Shown here: positions 1-11,170 of the stretch, in pieces
Position numbering within the stretch: the first letter of the stretch is position 1
How the letters are laid out: every line of letters begins with the position of its first letter
Translations under genes and position numbers: made by a program
Source of the DNA: Apium graveolens
Taxonomy: Eukaryota; Streptophyta; Magnoliopsida; Apiales; Apiaceae
Direction of reading: 5' to 3'
Length of the DNA: 64,000 bases
Assembly: GCF_009905375.1 (NCBI RefSeq)
Contig: NC_133650.1
Location: 67,759,648 to 67,823,647, forward strand
Notes under the pieces: model-generated
The model's input: only the letters and a program-made list of their open reading frames with translations
Databases searched by the model: none
Told to the model about the DNA's origin: nothing

Positions 1-809
1 CTTGCTCTTTCCCCCTTGCTTGATTCCTGATTTCTTATACCATCTTTGGAGTTTGATGTAGATCTCGCAGTTTCTTGTCTGCATTTCCTCTCATCTTCAG
101 CTACCAATGCAACTGAACTTCCTTTCTTTCTCCCCTTCTCCAATACCTCATCCTGTTCCAGCTCTAGTTCATAAGTCTTCAAGATTCCATACAATCTTTC
201 AAGAGTGAAGTCCTTATAATCTTGAGAATTTCTTAAGGAGACAGTCATGGGTTTCCATTCCTTTGGCAAGGATCTTAAAAATTTAAGATTTGAATCCTTC
301 ACCTGGTACACTCTTCCATACAGCTTCAGTCCATTCAACAGCTTTTGGAACCTATTGAATGTTTCATTTAAAGATTCATTTTCTTCAAAATGAAAGTATT
401 CATACTGTTGAATGAGAAGCTGCATTTTGTTTTCTTTCACTTGTTCTGTACCTTCACACAGTAGTTGAACTGTGTCCCAAACCTCTTTGGCAGTTGTGCA
501 ATTTATCACATTATCAAACATATCCATGTTAAGACCATTAAACAAAATGTTCATAGCCTTCTTATCCTTGTGGACTTCTTCTGTGTCTTCCATTGTCCAT
601 TCTGCTCTAGGTTTTGGAATGGATTGACCAACAGCAACTGTGGCTGTAGCAACTGTTGCTACTTTGTGGGGAATGTGAGGACCATTCTCAATGCAGTTTA
701 CATAACCTTCATCTTGGGAGAGTAGATGAAGGTGCATTTTCACCTTCCAATGGTGATAACTGTCTTTGTCAAGAACTGGGATCTTTACTCCAATATCCTT
801 CTTACTCAT
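1..809 (-). CDS. Copia retrotransposon Gag, partial (runs off left edge)
   Basis: An uninterrupted minus-strand frame of 269 codons starts at the ATG at 807-809 and is still open at the window edge. It begins MSKKDIGVKIPVLDKDSY and contains the copia-type Gag pattern (DUF4219/UBN2): a tryptophan-containing HHWKVKMHLHL segment near residue 20, KEVWDTVQLL near residue 110, and FNRFQKLLNGLKLYGR followed by LRSLPKEW. The C-terminal part is Lys/Glu rich. Gag packages element RNA into virus-like particles. The start lies 48 bases downstream of a primer-binding site and LTR, as expected for the first ORF. No stop or frameshift is seen, so this copy may be young. The zinc knuckle and pol would lie outside the window. 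Confidence 0.88.
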   Translation of the reverse strand, partial: MSKKDIGVKIPVLDKDSYHHWKVKMHLHLLSQDEGYVNCIENGPHIPHKVATVATATVAVGQSIPKPRAEWTMEDTEEVHKDKKAMNILFNGLNMDMFDNVINCTTAKEVWDTVQLLCEGTEQVKENKMQLLIQQYEYFHFEENESLNETFNRFQKLLNGLKLYGRVYQVKDSNLKFLRSLPKEWKPMTVSLRNSQDYKDFTLERLYGILKTYELELEQDEVLEKGRKKGSSVALVAEDERKCRQETARSTSNSKDGIRNQESSKGERA

Positions 810-856
810 CTTTGTTAGATTCCAAGATCTTTAAACTCTTTGTATGTCAAGAGCCT

Positions 857-868
857 GCTCTGATACCA
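857..868 (-). other. Copia primer-binding site (initiator tRNA-Met type)
   Basis: The minus strand reads TGGTATCAGAGC, complementary to the 3' end of plant initiator tRNA-Met. It lies two bases after the LTR terminus and upstream of the gag ATG at 809, which fixes the element's orientation. Confidence 0.85.
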
Positions 869-870
869 AT

Positions 871-1949
871 TGTTATTCCTAGTGGACTAACAATGAGATT
901 TACAGAAGGGGGGTTGAATGTAAATCTCAAAACTTTTTCAAGTTTTGAGCAGTTTATGAAAGTTGTGTGTTCAAGAAGAATAAGTGTGTGAATTGCTTTA
1001 AGCTAATACAGACAGATATATATTCAAGCACAAATGTAAAGAACACAACAGACCTTAAAAACTTTTCTGGTGGATTTGTTGTTCCACCAGAGATGGTATT
1101 TTAGAAAATCTGTGATTAAACAATGTTGATCACAGCTGCATCCTAGTACAAACTAGATGAACTTTCTCTCAATATTTTTCTAAACAGCTCTGGAAAATCT
1201 CTCATCTAATTACTAGCTTCTACTTGGTTTATATATTACCAAGTGTACAAGTGAAGAACAATATAAAATACAGTAATAAAATAAGATCTTCACTTGCTTC
1301 TTTTCCTGTTCACTCCAGTACTTTGTTGACTATTGCATCTTTGTACTAGAGAAGAACGGCTGCTTTTTCTGTTGTTCCTGAAATTCGGCTACCACATCTC
1401 AGTTGTCTCTATCAACCCATGTGCCTCTGTCTGTAGGTACAACTACCTCTTATCAACGGCTAATCATCAGAACATCCGTTGAAGCTTTCATCCGTTGATG
1501 CACTCATCCGTTGAAGGATGTTATCCGTTGAAGCTTTCATCCGTTGATGCACTCATCCGTTGAAGGATGTTATCCGTTGATGACTTTATCCGTTGAAGCT
1601 TTAGAGACATCCGTTGAAGCTTAGCTTCTCATCCGTTGAAGGTCTTTAAGTCATTCGTTGATACCACTTCACTTATACAAAATTACAAGGCATGAAGTAT
1701 TTACAATTGGCCTTCCTATCTGCATATCATCTAGTAGTCAACATGACTCATAGTTTCTCTCAACTTCCAAGAATTACATTTTAAATACAGAGACTGAAAT
1801 ATGCTACAACACTAGACTTATTTCTAAGTAAAGCTACACCATCAACGGATAGCCAAAGTGGTCTTATCCGTTGAGGCTACAGACACTAAATTTCTACTTA
1901 AGTATTTTGTTAAACATATCATCAAACTAATGCACATACATTCCTAACA
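871..1949 (-). mobile_element. 5' LTR of the left-edge Copia element
   Basis: The segment begins TGTTATTCC and ends CCTAACA on the plus strand, so its termini are the inverted TGTTA/TAACA pair typical of LTRs, and the PBS follows on the minus strand. Length is 1079 bp. A TATA box (minus strand TATATAA near 1228-1236) lies inside a CTTGGT/ACCAAG inverted repeat. Beyond 1949 the sequence is Tat-Gypsy 3' material, so this Copia is inserted in that element. The second LTR and second target duplication lie outside the window. A homologous LTR in the opposite orientation starts at 62988. Confidence 0.8.
1474..1661. repeat. ATCCGTTGA motif array inside the Copia LTR
   Basis: Ten exact copies of ATCCGTTGA and one variant (ATTCGTTGA) occur with 7-13 bp spacers. 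A block of about 50 bp holding three copies is duplicated in tandem. Two further copies lie near 1845 (inverted) and 1866. The array is in the U3 side, upstream of the TATA box when read on the minus strand, where LTR enhancers usually sit. Confidence 0.85.
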
Positions 1950-2296
1950 CATATGATGGCCCTGGCCCCAGTTTCCTTTAGTTCTGCTACAGCTTTATCA
2001 AGCTTCTTCGGGCTTTGCTCCAGTTCCAATCCGGATTGATGTTTGCTCTATTTACATTCTAAATAGTGGTTTCTGTTAATCCGGATTTGAAAATTTTTCC
2101 GGGTTATCTGCTTTTATTTTTTGCTTCCAACCCGGGTACGAGACCATATACGGATTATTTTTTGTTTGCTTTACTGCTAAGGTAAAAGAAATTACAAATT
2201 TTTGACAAAGGAGAGCTCTTTTCATTGATTTGGAATTTTCTTACAATGGTTGCTTGCCATAGGCTACAAGTTTTTGTTTGCTTTTGGTTGCTTTTT

Positions 2297-3856
2297 CTAC
2301 TGATAGAATTTTCTGAGCCTGATTCCATGCCAACTATTTGGGATCTCGGATTCATTCATATTCATGAGTTTGTACGTTCCTGGCCTTAACACTTCCTTGA
2401 TTTTATAAGGGCCTTCCCACCTTGGCATTAGCTTCCCCGTTTTGGTAGGATCTGAAGCTTCTGTGTCTCGAAGTACCAAGTCTCCAACCTGAAAGTTTTT
2501 GATCCAGGACTTCTTGCTGAAGTGCTCTTTAGTTTTTTCCTTGCATTTTTCCATTCTCTCAACAGCCTGGTCTCGAACTTCATCGATTAGCTCAATGTTT
2601 GTTCTTAGCCCCTCCTCATTTTCTATTTCATCAAAGTTGATAGCTCGATGGGAGGGGGATCCTACTTCAATTGGTAGCATTGCTTCAGTTCCATAAGCCA
2701 GTTTGAAGGGTTTTTCTCATGTGCTTGTCCGGGGGCTTGTTTTGTATGCCCTTAGTACATTAGGCAATTCTTCTAGCCATTTGGTTTTGCTTTCCCTGAG
2801 CATTTTCTCGATTCCCCGGAGAAGGATCCGGTTGGTTACTTCTACTTGGCCATTCCCTTGAGGGTAGGCTACAGATGATTTCTTGTGCCGGATACCCCGC
2901 ACTTGAAGGTAGGAGTCAAATTCTGATCCAACAAACTATGGCCCATTATCTGAGACCAGTACTCTCGGGATCCCGAACCTCATCAAGATGTTGTCCATGA
3001 ACTTGATGCAATCTTGCTGATTTATTGTTCTCATGGCCTTTCCCTCTACCCATTTGGTCATATAATCAATTGAGACTAGCAAGTACCTGAGGTCTCCTTT
3101 GGCCCTGGGGAAGGGTCCCATGATATCAATGCCCCATACAACAAAGGGGATTGGTGACAAGACTGAGGAGGGTAGGACTGGGCTCATCCGGGTCACATTG
3201 CTGAAGAGCTGGCATTCCTTGCATTTTTTCACAAAATCTATTGCGTCCTGGTGAATGGTTGGCCAGTAGTACCCTTGTCTTATGATCTTGTGAGCTAGGG
3301 CCTTTGCGGATATATGATCCCCGCATATCCCTTCGTGAACTTCCATCAGACAGTACTGTGCCTCCCCTGGGCCAATGCACTTTAGGATTAGAGATGAAAA
3401 GGTTCGGAGATAGAGTATCCCTTCTTCGATGAAAAATTTTGTTGCCTTGACTTTTGACCTTTGAGCCTTACCTTTGTCTTCCGGGAGCTCTCCCTTCTCC
3501 AAGTAGTTGATAAATGGAGTCATCCAACTCGGGTTGTTGTCTATTTCCATGACCTCTTCAGATTCTATGCTTGGTCTCTGTAACTCTTCGAAGTAGACAG
3601 AGCAATCCAGGTCTGATGAGTTTTGAACTAGTTTAGATAGTGTAGCAGCCTCTGAATTCTCCTCTCTGCAGATTTGAATGACTTGTGTTTTTGGTATCAA
3701 GGCGAGGTAGCTTTGGACCAGAGCCTGGTACTTGGCTAGAAATGGATCCTTGGCTATGTACTCGCCGTTTGTTTGCTTTACTACGATCTGTGAGTCGCTG
3801 TAGATTTTGAGATCCTGGATTCTGAGTGTTTTTGCTAGCTTCAATCCTGCTATCAT
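2297..3856 (-). pseudogene. Tat-Gypsy pol: second RNase H and integrase
   Basis: One frame spans the whole interval, broken by a TAG directly after SDNGP (2933-2935, probably a former CAG) and a TGA at 2717-2719. The N-terminal 90 residues are an RNase H fold (DLKIYSDSQIVVKQ with the catalytic Asp). Next is an integrase HHCC zinc finger (HEGICGDH ... CKECQLF), then the core with Asp in WGIDIMGPFPRAKG, Asp in VLVSDNGP and Glu in GNGQVEVTNR, so the DDE residues survive. The C-terminal part holds FQVGDLVLRD and WEGPYKI, a typical Gypsy integrase tail. It is inactive because of the two nonsense codons. Its upstream neighbour in the element is the first RNase H. Confidence 0.85.
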
Positions 3857-4455
3857 GGCCTCATATTCCGCTTGGTTGTTTGTGAAAAGCCAAAAGAGAT
3901 TGCGGTTTGAATTGTGAAACCTTATGGGCTCTTTAGAATGAGCCCTGCTCCTAATCTTTCATTTGTTGAAGAACCATCAACTTTGAGAGCCCAGGCTCCT
4001 GTGTCTTGATCATTGTTGCTCTCAGGGTCGATGCTCATGGGCCTAGGCTCATCTTCCGGGTAGTTGCACTCTATTATGAAATCGGCCAAAGCCTGGGCTT
4101 TGATTGTTGTTCTTGGGATGAAACTCAAGTTGAATTGTCTTAGCTCAACTTCCCAATTTACCAACCTTCCCGGGACATCTGGCTTGTGTATTATCTTCCT
4201 CAAGGGTTGGTTAGTTACAACCCGGATCTCTCTTCCCTGGAAGTAGTGTCTGATCTTCCTGGATGCTGTGACTAAGGCAAAAGCAAACTTTTCTAGCCTT
4301 GGGTATCGGGTCTCCGCGTCTTTTAGTACTTGGATCACATAGTAAACTGGTTGATGTTTGCCATTTTCTTCCCGGATTAGGGCTGCTCCAACTGCCAGGG
4401 CCTCTGGTGATAGGTAAAGGGATAGGGGTTCCCCGGGTTGGCCTTTGGTTAACAC
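3857..4455 (-). pseudogene. Tat-Gypsy pol: first RNase H domain
   Basis: The frame 3922-4455 encodes LYLSPEALAVGAALIREENG, then PVYYVIQVLKDAETRYP and KIRHYFQGREIRVVTNQPL, the pattern of the RNase H domain after Gypsy reverse transcriptases. Its end (WALKVDGSSTNERLGAGL) is already the start of the second RNase H, which continues at 3856 in another frame, so a frameshift lies near 3860-3920. It is also out of frame with the reverse transcriptase upstream. Confidence 0.8.
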
Positions 4456-4516
4456 AGGAGGTTGAGAAAGATACCTTTTAATTTCTTCAAATTCGCTCTG
4501 GCATTCCGGACTCCAA

Positions 4517-5752
4517 TTAACTTCTCTTGTTGGTTGCTCCTTTCAATAAATCAAAGAAGGGTGGGCATCTCTCAGCTAGCTTTGAGATGAATCTTCTAAG
4601 TGCTGCCAGTGGCCCTGCTAGCTTTTGCACATCCTTCTGTGTTCTGGGAGGCTTCATCTCCTGGATTGCTTTTATCTTTTCTGGGTTGGCTTCAATTCCC
4701 CGATTGCTGATCATGAATCCAAGAAATTTTCCTGCCCCTACTCCGAATGTGCACTTTTCTGGATTGAGTCTGAGTAAGTACTTTCTCAAGTTGTCAAAGC
4801 ATTCTCTTAGGTCTCCTATGTGACCGGGGATGCTTGTTGACTTTGCAATCATGTCATCAACATAGGATTCCATGTTCCTTCCAATTTGGTCTTTGAAGAT
4901 TTTATTCATTGCTCTCTGGTAGGTTGTTCTCGTATTAGTCAATCCGAAAGGCAGCATTACATAGGCATAGACCCCCTTGTGGGTGATGAAGGCTATCTTC
5001 AAGATATCTTTTGGATTCATTTTAATCTGTTTGTACCCCGAGTAGGCGTCCATAAAGCTCATAATTACGTGCCCGGATTTGGCATCGATCAATTGATCAA
5101 TATTTGGCAGGGGATAAGGATCTTTAGGGCATGCACTATTCAAGTCGGTGTAATCGACATACATTTTCCATTTCTCGTTTGCTTTTTTCACCATAATAAC
5201 ATTTCCCAACCATTTTGGGTACTTGACCTCGCATATGATCTTAGCTTTCAGTAGTTTCTCAACCTCTTCATCTATTGCTTTCTGCCTCTCTGGCGCAAAA
5301 TTCCTTCTCCTCTGCTTAACTGGTTTCCTCTCGGGGTTGACGTCCAAGCTATGCATTGCTATGGATTCATCCAACCCGGGCATGTCTCTTGGGCTCCAGG
5401 CAAATATATCAGAGTACCCTTAGAGTAATAATACCAAGTCTTCTCTGAAGGTAACCTTGAGTCTGGATCCTATCTTTACCTTCTTGGAAGGATCACTCGC
5501 ATTGATCAGAATTTTTTCCGTTTCTATAGCGGCCTCAATCTTGGCATGATCCATGCTTGATACCAACTGCTGGATCCGGGAATCTGTATTCTTCTTCATA
5601 TAGATCTCACCCTGGGCTGTCATTTCTCTTTGGTTTCTTTCCCCTACTTCACTTGTTTCAGAGTTAGTTGCTTGCACAATAGGATTTCCTTGGCCGAAGC
5701 CTGGGCTCAATTCAACCTCTACTGTGACTTGGTTTCTTTTTTGCTCTTTCAA
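4517..5752 (-). pseudogene. Tat-Gypsy reverse transcriptase
   Basis: A single frame runs from 5752 to 4517 with one nonsense codon at about 5420, just before GYSDIFAWSPRDMPG, a conserved Tat motif. Numbering from the Met at 5383, VDYTDLNSACPKDPYPLPNID is near residues 76-96, MLPFGLTN near 143-150, and the catalytic YVDD at 174-177. The end, LNPEKCTFGVGAGKFLGFMIS and AIQEMKPPRT, is the thumb region. It would copy element RNA into cDNA. The region before 5420 is the linker between protease and reverse transcriptase. Inactive through the stop and downstream frameshifts. Confidence 0.87.
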
Positions 5753-5918
5753 TCTTGGCTTGGTTGCTTTTGGATCCGGGATGGATTCTATAATCTTGAC
5801 TTCTTTTCTCGCATCATCCCTTGAGTGGGGGCGATGTTTCTTGATGCTTTGCTATTTACGAAGGACAACGGCCTTCCTCTTGTTGTCTTGGTGAGTTTCA
5901 TCCATGACCAGGGCCTGT

Positions 5919-7403
5919 ATTAGGGCGAAAACACGCGCTAATATTCACGTAAGTATACGCGTTCGCAAGTAGTATAAGATATAAATCAGATTCGTTCCCA
6001 CAGAGTCTGGTTTAGGTTAAGTTCAATTTATGCACCTATGCAACAATGTATGATTATCGCTCAATGCTAAGACAAATAAAAAATTGGGTTTTGATAAACT
6101 AAGAGATTATACTAAATAACAATAACTAAGAGAATTGAGGTTGAATTACTATATATGACTAACATGGGATTCTAACTTCATTAAATACATCATTCAATAG
6201 CCTTTTCGTTCTTAACCTTAGCATGTGATGGTGATGACACTAATCAGATAACACGAAACTGATAAACGCCAACTTTCATTGCACGAGTATCTACAGACAT
6301 CCACAAAAGAGATAGAAGCTGAATAGACACCAATTATATTGAGACCCTATATGTCTATAGAATTTGACAACATAATGGTTTAAGCACAAGTTATCCATAA
6401 TGATTACATAGGGTAAATAAAACGGTTAGAGTTACCTACTAATCATGCATACACATACATAAACCTATGCTAGCATGGCAAGTTCTAAACCTATATATTC
6501 ACTGTCGCTTCAATAGAGATTAATACGCTATCTTATATGTTAGCTACGCACATAAGATGAATAAGCACAACCAATACTAGGATATCAATCAATCACCACA
6601 CACCAAGATATCGAAACAAATTAATTATTGAAATCCATAAGTAAATCTGCTCATATCCCATGACAACGATTAGTTCATAATTGAACTCATCGTCACCATG
6701 GGTTCCAATGAAAGAATGGTATAAAACAAGGTCCTAATAAACTGAATAATAGTTAAAGTACGAATAAACGAGATCAAGGTTCAACAAGAACGAAAATGAG
6801 CATCCAAAGTTACAACTAATTCAAAGAATCACAAGGTGAAAATAAGATCTTCTTTTTCGGAGTTGTTTTGTGCTTCTAGGTCTTCTCCTTGGTATCCCAA
6901 TCTTCCCAGATGATGAAAACCCTTTTTTTAAGTATATATACGCCCCTAGTGGACCTGGACCCTTAAAATCGTCAAATTCCACTCAAAAAAAGCTTTTTCC
7001 AACGAAATCAGCGACCAGCCACGCCTCGGGCGGCCGCTTAGCTCTCCGGGAGGGCGCCTCAGCTCCCGGGCGGCCACTCAGCTCTCCGGGCGGGCGCCTG
7101 GAGCCTGTCTGGAAAAATTTCTGATGAATCTTATTTTGGCCATAACTTGAGTTCTACTCGTCATAATTAGGCGATTCAACTGCCCACGCAAAGCTATTGA
7201 GATTCTCTACAACTTGACAATGGCCTTGGATTCCAAATATGATCAATTTTTATCATATTTCCTTTAAAAGCTCATTTCTTTATATAACTGATACCTGAAA
7301 TGCAATAACACAAAAACACATCAAAATACCAACAACTTGAGTCCAAAACACCAATTTAAGCTTTTAATAAAGCATTCCAAGTGGATATAAAAACCATTTA
7401 TCA
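5919..7403 (-). mobile_element. Solo LTR inserted in the Tat-Gypsy linker region
   Basis: This 1485-bp block is flanked by exact 5-bp duplications GCCTG (5914-5918 and 7404-7408). Removing it with one duplication restores an open Tat reading frame across the junction (AERCYSQALVMDETHQ), so the insertion is defined to the base. On the minus strand it begins TGATAAATGG and ends CGCCCTAATA, that is TG...CA termini with the last C mutated. It has no coding capacity, and a TATA box (TATATATA, plus 6938-6952) points to an LTR promoter. TG...CA plus a 5-bp duplication with no internal domain indicates a solo LTR left by recombination. The source family is unknown. Confidence 0.75.
7010..7105. repeat. 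GC-rich tandem repeat in the solo LTR
   Basis: A GC island in an AT-rich LTR repeats a unit of about 19-20 bp built on CGGGCGGCC and CAGCTCTCCGGG roughly four times. It lies just downstream of the TATA box on the minus strand, i.e. in the presumed R/U5 leader. Confidence 0.7.
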
Positions 7404-7536
7404 GCCTGGCTATAGCATCTTTCAGCGTCCTCATAGTCTCCCTTAACTTCTCATATCCCAGTTGGAGTTGGGAATTTGATTTTCAAGTGTGATATGGAAG
7501 TGATTGCTTGTATCCTGGTCAGAGATGAGCGTCCAA

Positions 7537-7878
7537 TTATTCCGTTTTAGGATGGGGGGTGTTGATCACATAGAATTTTATGACATGGGTTACTTGGTTT
7601 GGGGACGATCCAAATATCACTGGAAAGTATAAGGTTCCCTGGATCGGGACCAAGTTATTTCCAAACCTGTAGAAGGGGTCCTCCCAGTATTCATTTGAGC
7701 GCACACTCCCTAGCTTCATCTGATCCACAGTGTGTTTGAAGAGTATATTTACTGAAGAGCCATTGTCTATCAGCATTCGCCTTACCTTATTATCAAAAAT
7801 ATCAAGTGTTACCACCAAAGCTTCGTTGTGATTCGGGTTGACCCCTTCATAATCCTTGCTTCTGAATGAGATTACCAT
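7537..7878 (-). pseudogene. Tat-Gypsy aspartic protease
   Basis: The frame contains VRRMLIDNGSSVNILF, the active-site loop of plant Gypsy proteases (D-x-GSS), about 37 residues in, followed by YFPVIFGSSPNQVTHVIKFYVI. The protease cleaves Gag-Pol. It lies between Gag (upstream on the minus strand) and reverse transcriptase, as in the family. The reading continues past the ORF end toward the linker interrupted by the solo LTR at 5919-7403. Confidence 0.8.
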
Positions 7879-8029
7879 CTCCGGGTAGGATTGGATGGAG
7901 AGTACTTCGTCTCCTGAGCCCGGGCTCCTAGGAGGGGAATGGGACCCCCTAGTACCACGTTCACTACATTCTTTCCTCTCCTTTGCCTTTCTTCTTTTTG
8001 ATTTGTCTCCCGGGAGATGTACTGATTTA

Positions 8030-9720
8030 GGTTACCCTTCTTGACTTGATATTCAATGAAGTATTTGAGGGAGAGACAATTTTCAGTTTTGTACCCATGG
8101 GTTTCATGATAGTCGCATTGCCTGTTGTAAGGCCTACTCTGTGGGGGAGTCTACATGGGCTTCGGTGGGTAATAGAATGGCTTTTCCTTGATCTCCTTCA
8201 GTATCTCTTCTCCGGTCCTGTTCAGTGGTGTCCAGTCTGGCTCTTGCCTAGGCTCTCTGGCTTGCCTAGGTGGACCGGGATCGCTTTTTGATTTTGTCTT
8301 AGGACCTAGTCTTTGAAATATTGGAGTGTTTTGCACAATATTGGTCTACTAGGCTTGTTGGCTTTGCTTGAACTTCTTCTCCTGATGGTAACCTTCTTTC
8401 GGTCGGTCATCAGAAGTTTTGTTCCTGGATCCTCCATTCTGAGTCATTCTCATCGCCTGGAGAACGTCTATTTCATTTATGAACCTAGCTGCCATAGAGT
8501 AGGCAGCGGCTAGGATTTGTGGCTCTCTGTTTATCAACTCTACAATATACCTCTCATTGTGTTCCGAATCCAGGTTCCTCCGAAATATGCTTAGAGCCTC
8601 CCTCTCATCAAGATTCGAGACTTTATTGATGGCTTCCTGAAATCTCCGCATATAAGTTGAGAGTGCTTCGTTATCGTATTGGCGGATTATTTCCAGGTGA
8701 CACATGTACATTTCATGTGTCTTATTGGCTCTGAATCTTCTAAGGAAGGCCCCCCTGAACTCTTTATAGGAGTGAATGCTTCGTGACGGGATCCTGCTGA
8801 ACCATCTTTGAGCCCCCCTTTGAGGGTCGAGGCGAAGAATCTGGACTTGGTTAGGTCGTTGTAGTAATATATCTGGGCTATATGTTCGAAATAATTGAGG
8901 TGTTCTTCCGGATCCCCTAATCCATCAAAAGAGTCAAAGTTGTAATGTTTAAGATTTTTCTGTCGAGGGATGGCTTCTAGGGAGTGACTGAAGGGTGTAA
9001 GGGTTTCCCCAATCTCTAATCCGGAATATTTTTCCATTTTTTGTTGGAGCTCATAAATCATATATTTCATATCCTTCTGCCCCTCCTCTTCGTTGTCAGA
9101 AATGACCTCGGGGGTAGGGTCCCTCTGAGTCCTTTTGCCTTTTGTCTTAGCTAAGAGTCTCTCCTCTTCCAGCTGCATCTTTTTCTGAATCTTTAGCACA
9201 AGCTTTGCCTCTTCTTCTCTTCTTATTTGTTCCCTCATTTCTTCCAACTTTTTCTTCCTAGCTGCTTCTGTCTCCTTTTTATTAGGCTATTTTTTATTCT
9301 TTTTTGCCTTAGTTCCGATTCGGTCGAAGACACATCTCCTAGATTACTGAGAATCCCCGGACTCTTCTTGCTCATCATCTTGCTCATATTCTATCTGAGC
9401 CCGGGCTTGTTCATCTCTGTAGAGCCTGATTGCTTCAGCCAGTTCATGGCTTGTTAAGTTGGCCATATGCTCCTCTGCCACTGGAATATTTGTATACTTA
9501 TACTGATCGAGCTTGATGACATTCCTGGCGTCCTAGGGTGTTACTATCCTTTCCAAGACCGGGGTATGCGGAGCCAATGGTTGCTTCTGGAGGGTCTCTC
9601 TGTCCCCCCCAGATTCGTGAGCCTGAGAGTGGTCCTGATCCTGGACTTGGGTACTGGCGGAGGGCCTACCAACCGTACTATTTCCTACTCTTGCCAATAC
9701 CACAATTGTACAAACAGCTG
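8030..9720 (-). pseudogene. Tat-Gypsy Gag
   Basis: Minus-strand fragments form a Gag: an N-terminal Glu-rich part from about 9720 (TSHELAEAIRLYRDEQARAQ), a Lys/Glu-rich coiled-coil-like stretch (EEMREQIRREEEAKLVLKIQ) starting at 9247, the retrotransposon-gag core (YNFDSFDGLGDPEEHLNYFE, then YMRRFQEAINKVSNLDEREA at 8349-8711), and a C-terminal zinc-binding segment CDYHETHGYKTENC near 8050-8110. A frameshift lies near 8690-8711, and stops occur in the N-terminal part. Gag would form the capsid. No intact frame remains. Confidence 0.8.
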
Positions 9721-10080
9721 ACCAAGATTTGAGGTTAAAAATGTGGATCTAAGTTTGCTTTTTTGAAGATTACAAAAAATTTCCAGAATAATACCAAACA
9801 AATTTTCTGGGTTTTGCTAACACTACTACTGAACAAGAACAGCAGGCTCTAGAACACAAAGATAATATGCAAACTAAAGCAGATCTGGGTTTTAAAACTA
9901 TAAACTATCAAACCCCGGGCTTTAAGACTATCAATATTATCAAATCCCAAACAATCAAAACTAACAAACAAGGACGGGCTCACACAGACGTGGCCTAACG
10001 TAACTATCTCACACAAACGTGGCTTAAATGAACAACATTCATATTCAAAAGAGTGTTTGGTTGCTTATGTTCTTACAGGT
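9721..10080 (-). other. Tat-Gypsy 5' leader, non-coding
   Basis: Between the start of Gag and the LTR there is no reading frame of note. A primer-binding site should lie near the upper end, but I could not identify a convincing tRNA match. Confidence 0.45.
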
Positions 10081-10645
10081 TTAAGATGTGGACTCTGTTA
10101 AGAGTTTGCGGATGAAGGTAAATCCAGGGGCACCGAGACCCAAGGATGGAGCCCCCTCCTTCTAGGCTAAATGATAACTCCGGTGAGCGGGGCGGCTCCT
10201 TCCAACACCGTGCCTGGACCTTCTAGGTGTGAATGAGGTGTAGCTGCTATTGAGAGCCTGCAAAACAACACCGGAGGGGGGTTTTGTCCCCGCAGCGCCT
10301 CCGGTGTAAGAATAAGTAGCTGGTTGGGGAAGATGAAGATAGAGAGGGCTAAGGTGGTTATGTGTGTATAGGCTGAGTATATGAGAGTTCGTGTAATAAA
10401 AGTGTTTTTCTAACCCCTAAACCCTTCATCTTTGGGGGTATATATAGCCCAAAGGTAGGGTTTAGGGGTTGTTACCTCTAGATCAGGGTCGTTGGTTCTT
10501 GGGGGCGGAGGACGCGTGGCTTGGGTGGATTGCATACACGTGTCCAGGGGAGGACCACCTTCAGGTTGTCCTAACGGTCCTTTGACACGCACCGTGTTTG
10601 TCTGATATGCTGGTTGTTGATAGCTGTCATCATCACGTGCCCACG
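10080..10645 (-). mobile_element. Tat-Gypsy LTR, first fragment, with promoter
   Basis: Non-coding and GC-richer than its surroundings. The minus strand carries a TATA box (TATATATA, 10438-10446), the main promoter sign. The LTR is cut at 10646-10648 (TAC) by the CACTA element and resumes at 21256. The lower boundary is approximate. Confidence 0.55.
10414..10468 (-). promoter_or_regulatory. TATA box in the loop of a perfect inverted repeat
   Basis: CCCCTAAACCC (10414-10424) and GGGTTTAGGGG (10458-10468) are perfect 11-bp inverted arms. Nested inside are CTTTGGG (10430-10436) and CCCAAAG (10448-10454). TATATATA lies in the centre. The outer arms contain the telomere-like CCCTAAA motif known in plants as a telo-box. 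Confidence 0.75.
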
Positions 10646-10648
10646 TAC

Positions 10649-11170
10649 CACTACAAGAAATTTAAGTTTTTGCAACAGAAATTTTTGTTGGCAAAGCAAG
10701 TAAAATCGTTGGGAAGACAGTTTGCCAACGGAATGCCCACAGAAAATAAAGGTTATAATATGCTTCGTTGGGAAGCTGTTAACGACGAATTTTTTTCCGT
10801 TATTAAATTTACCAATGGAACTTTAACAAACTTATATCAGAATTATTTTTTTGGAATTCATCACACCATTACCAACTTTCTAACAGAATATTCTGTTGGT
10901 TATTCTAATAACAGTTTGGTAAGGAAATTCCGTTGTTAACACTATCAACACCCTTGCAACCATATTTCGGTTGTTAATTTAATAACAAATTAACAACACA
11001 TTTCTGTTATTAATTTTAGAAACAAAGTGCAGCTAAAATTTTTTAGTAACAAAGGGTCGACAGAATTTTGTTAACTTAGTAAGAGATTGCTAATGAAATG
11101 TTAATGCAATAACACTTTCCCGACGGAATCACTTGTTGGTAACTTTCAAGTGAATATAAAATTGCAAAAA
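10649..11170. repeat. CACTA left subterminal repeat region
   Basis: Many degenerate copies, in both orientations, of a motif around CCGTTGGTAA / TTACCAACGG (also TTGTTGGT and GTTATTAA variants) follow the terminal repeat. In En/Spm such clustered subterminal motifs bind the TNPA protein. Confidence 0.7.

Noticed and set aside
465..991. Plus-strand ORFs over the left-edge Copia
   Set aside because: Shadows of the gag frame and LTR on the minus strand.
1474..1661. Regular short repeats that could suggest a CRISPR-like array
   Set aside because: Nine-base motifs with 7-13 base spacers inside a plant LTR; not a CRISPR.
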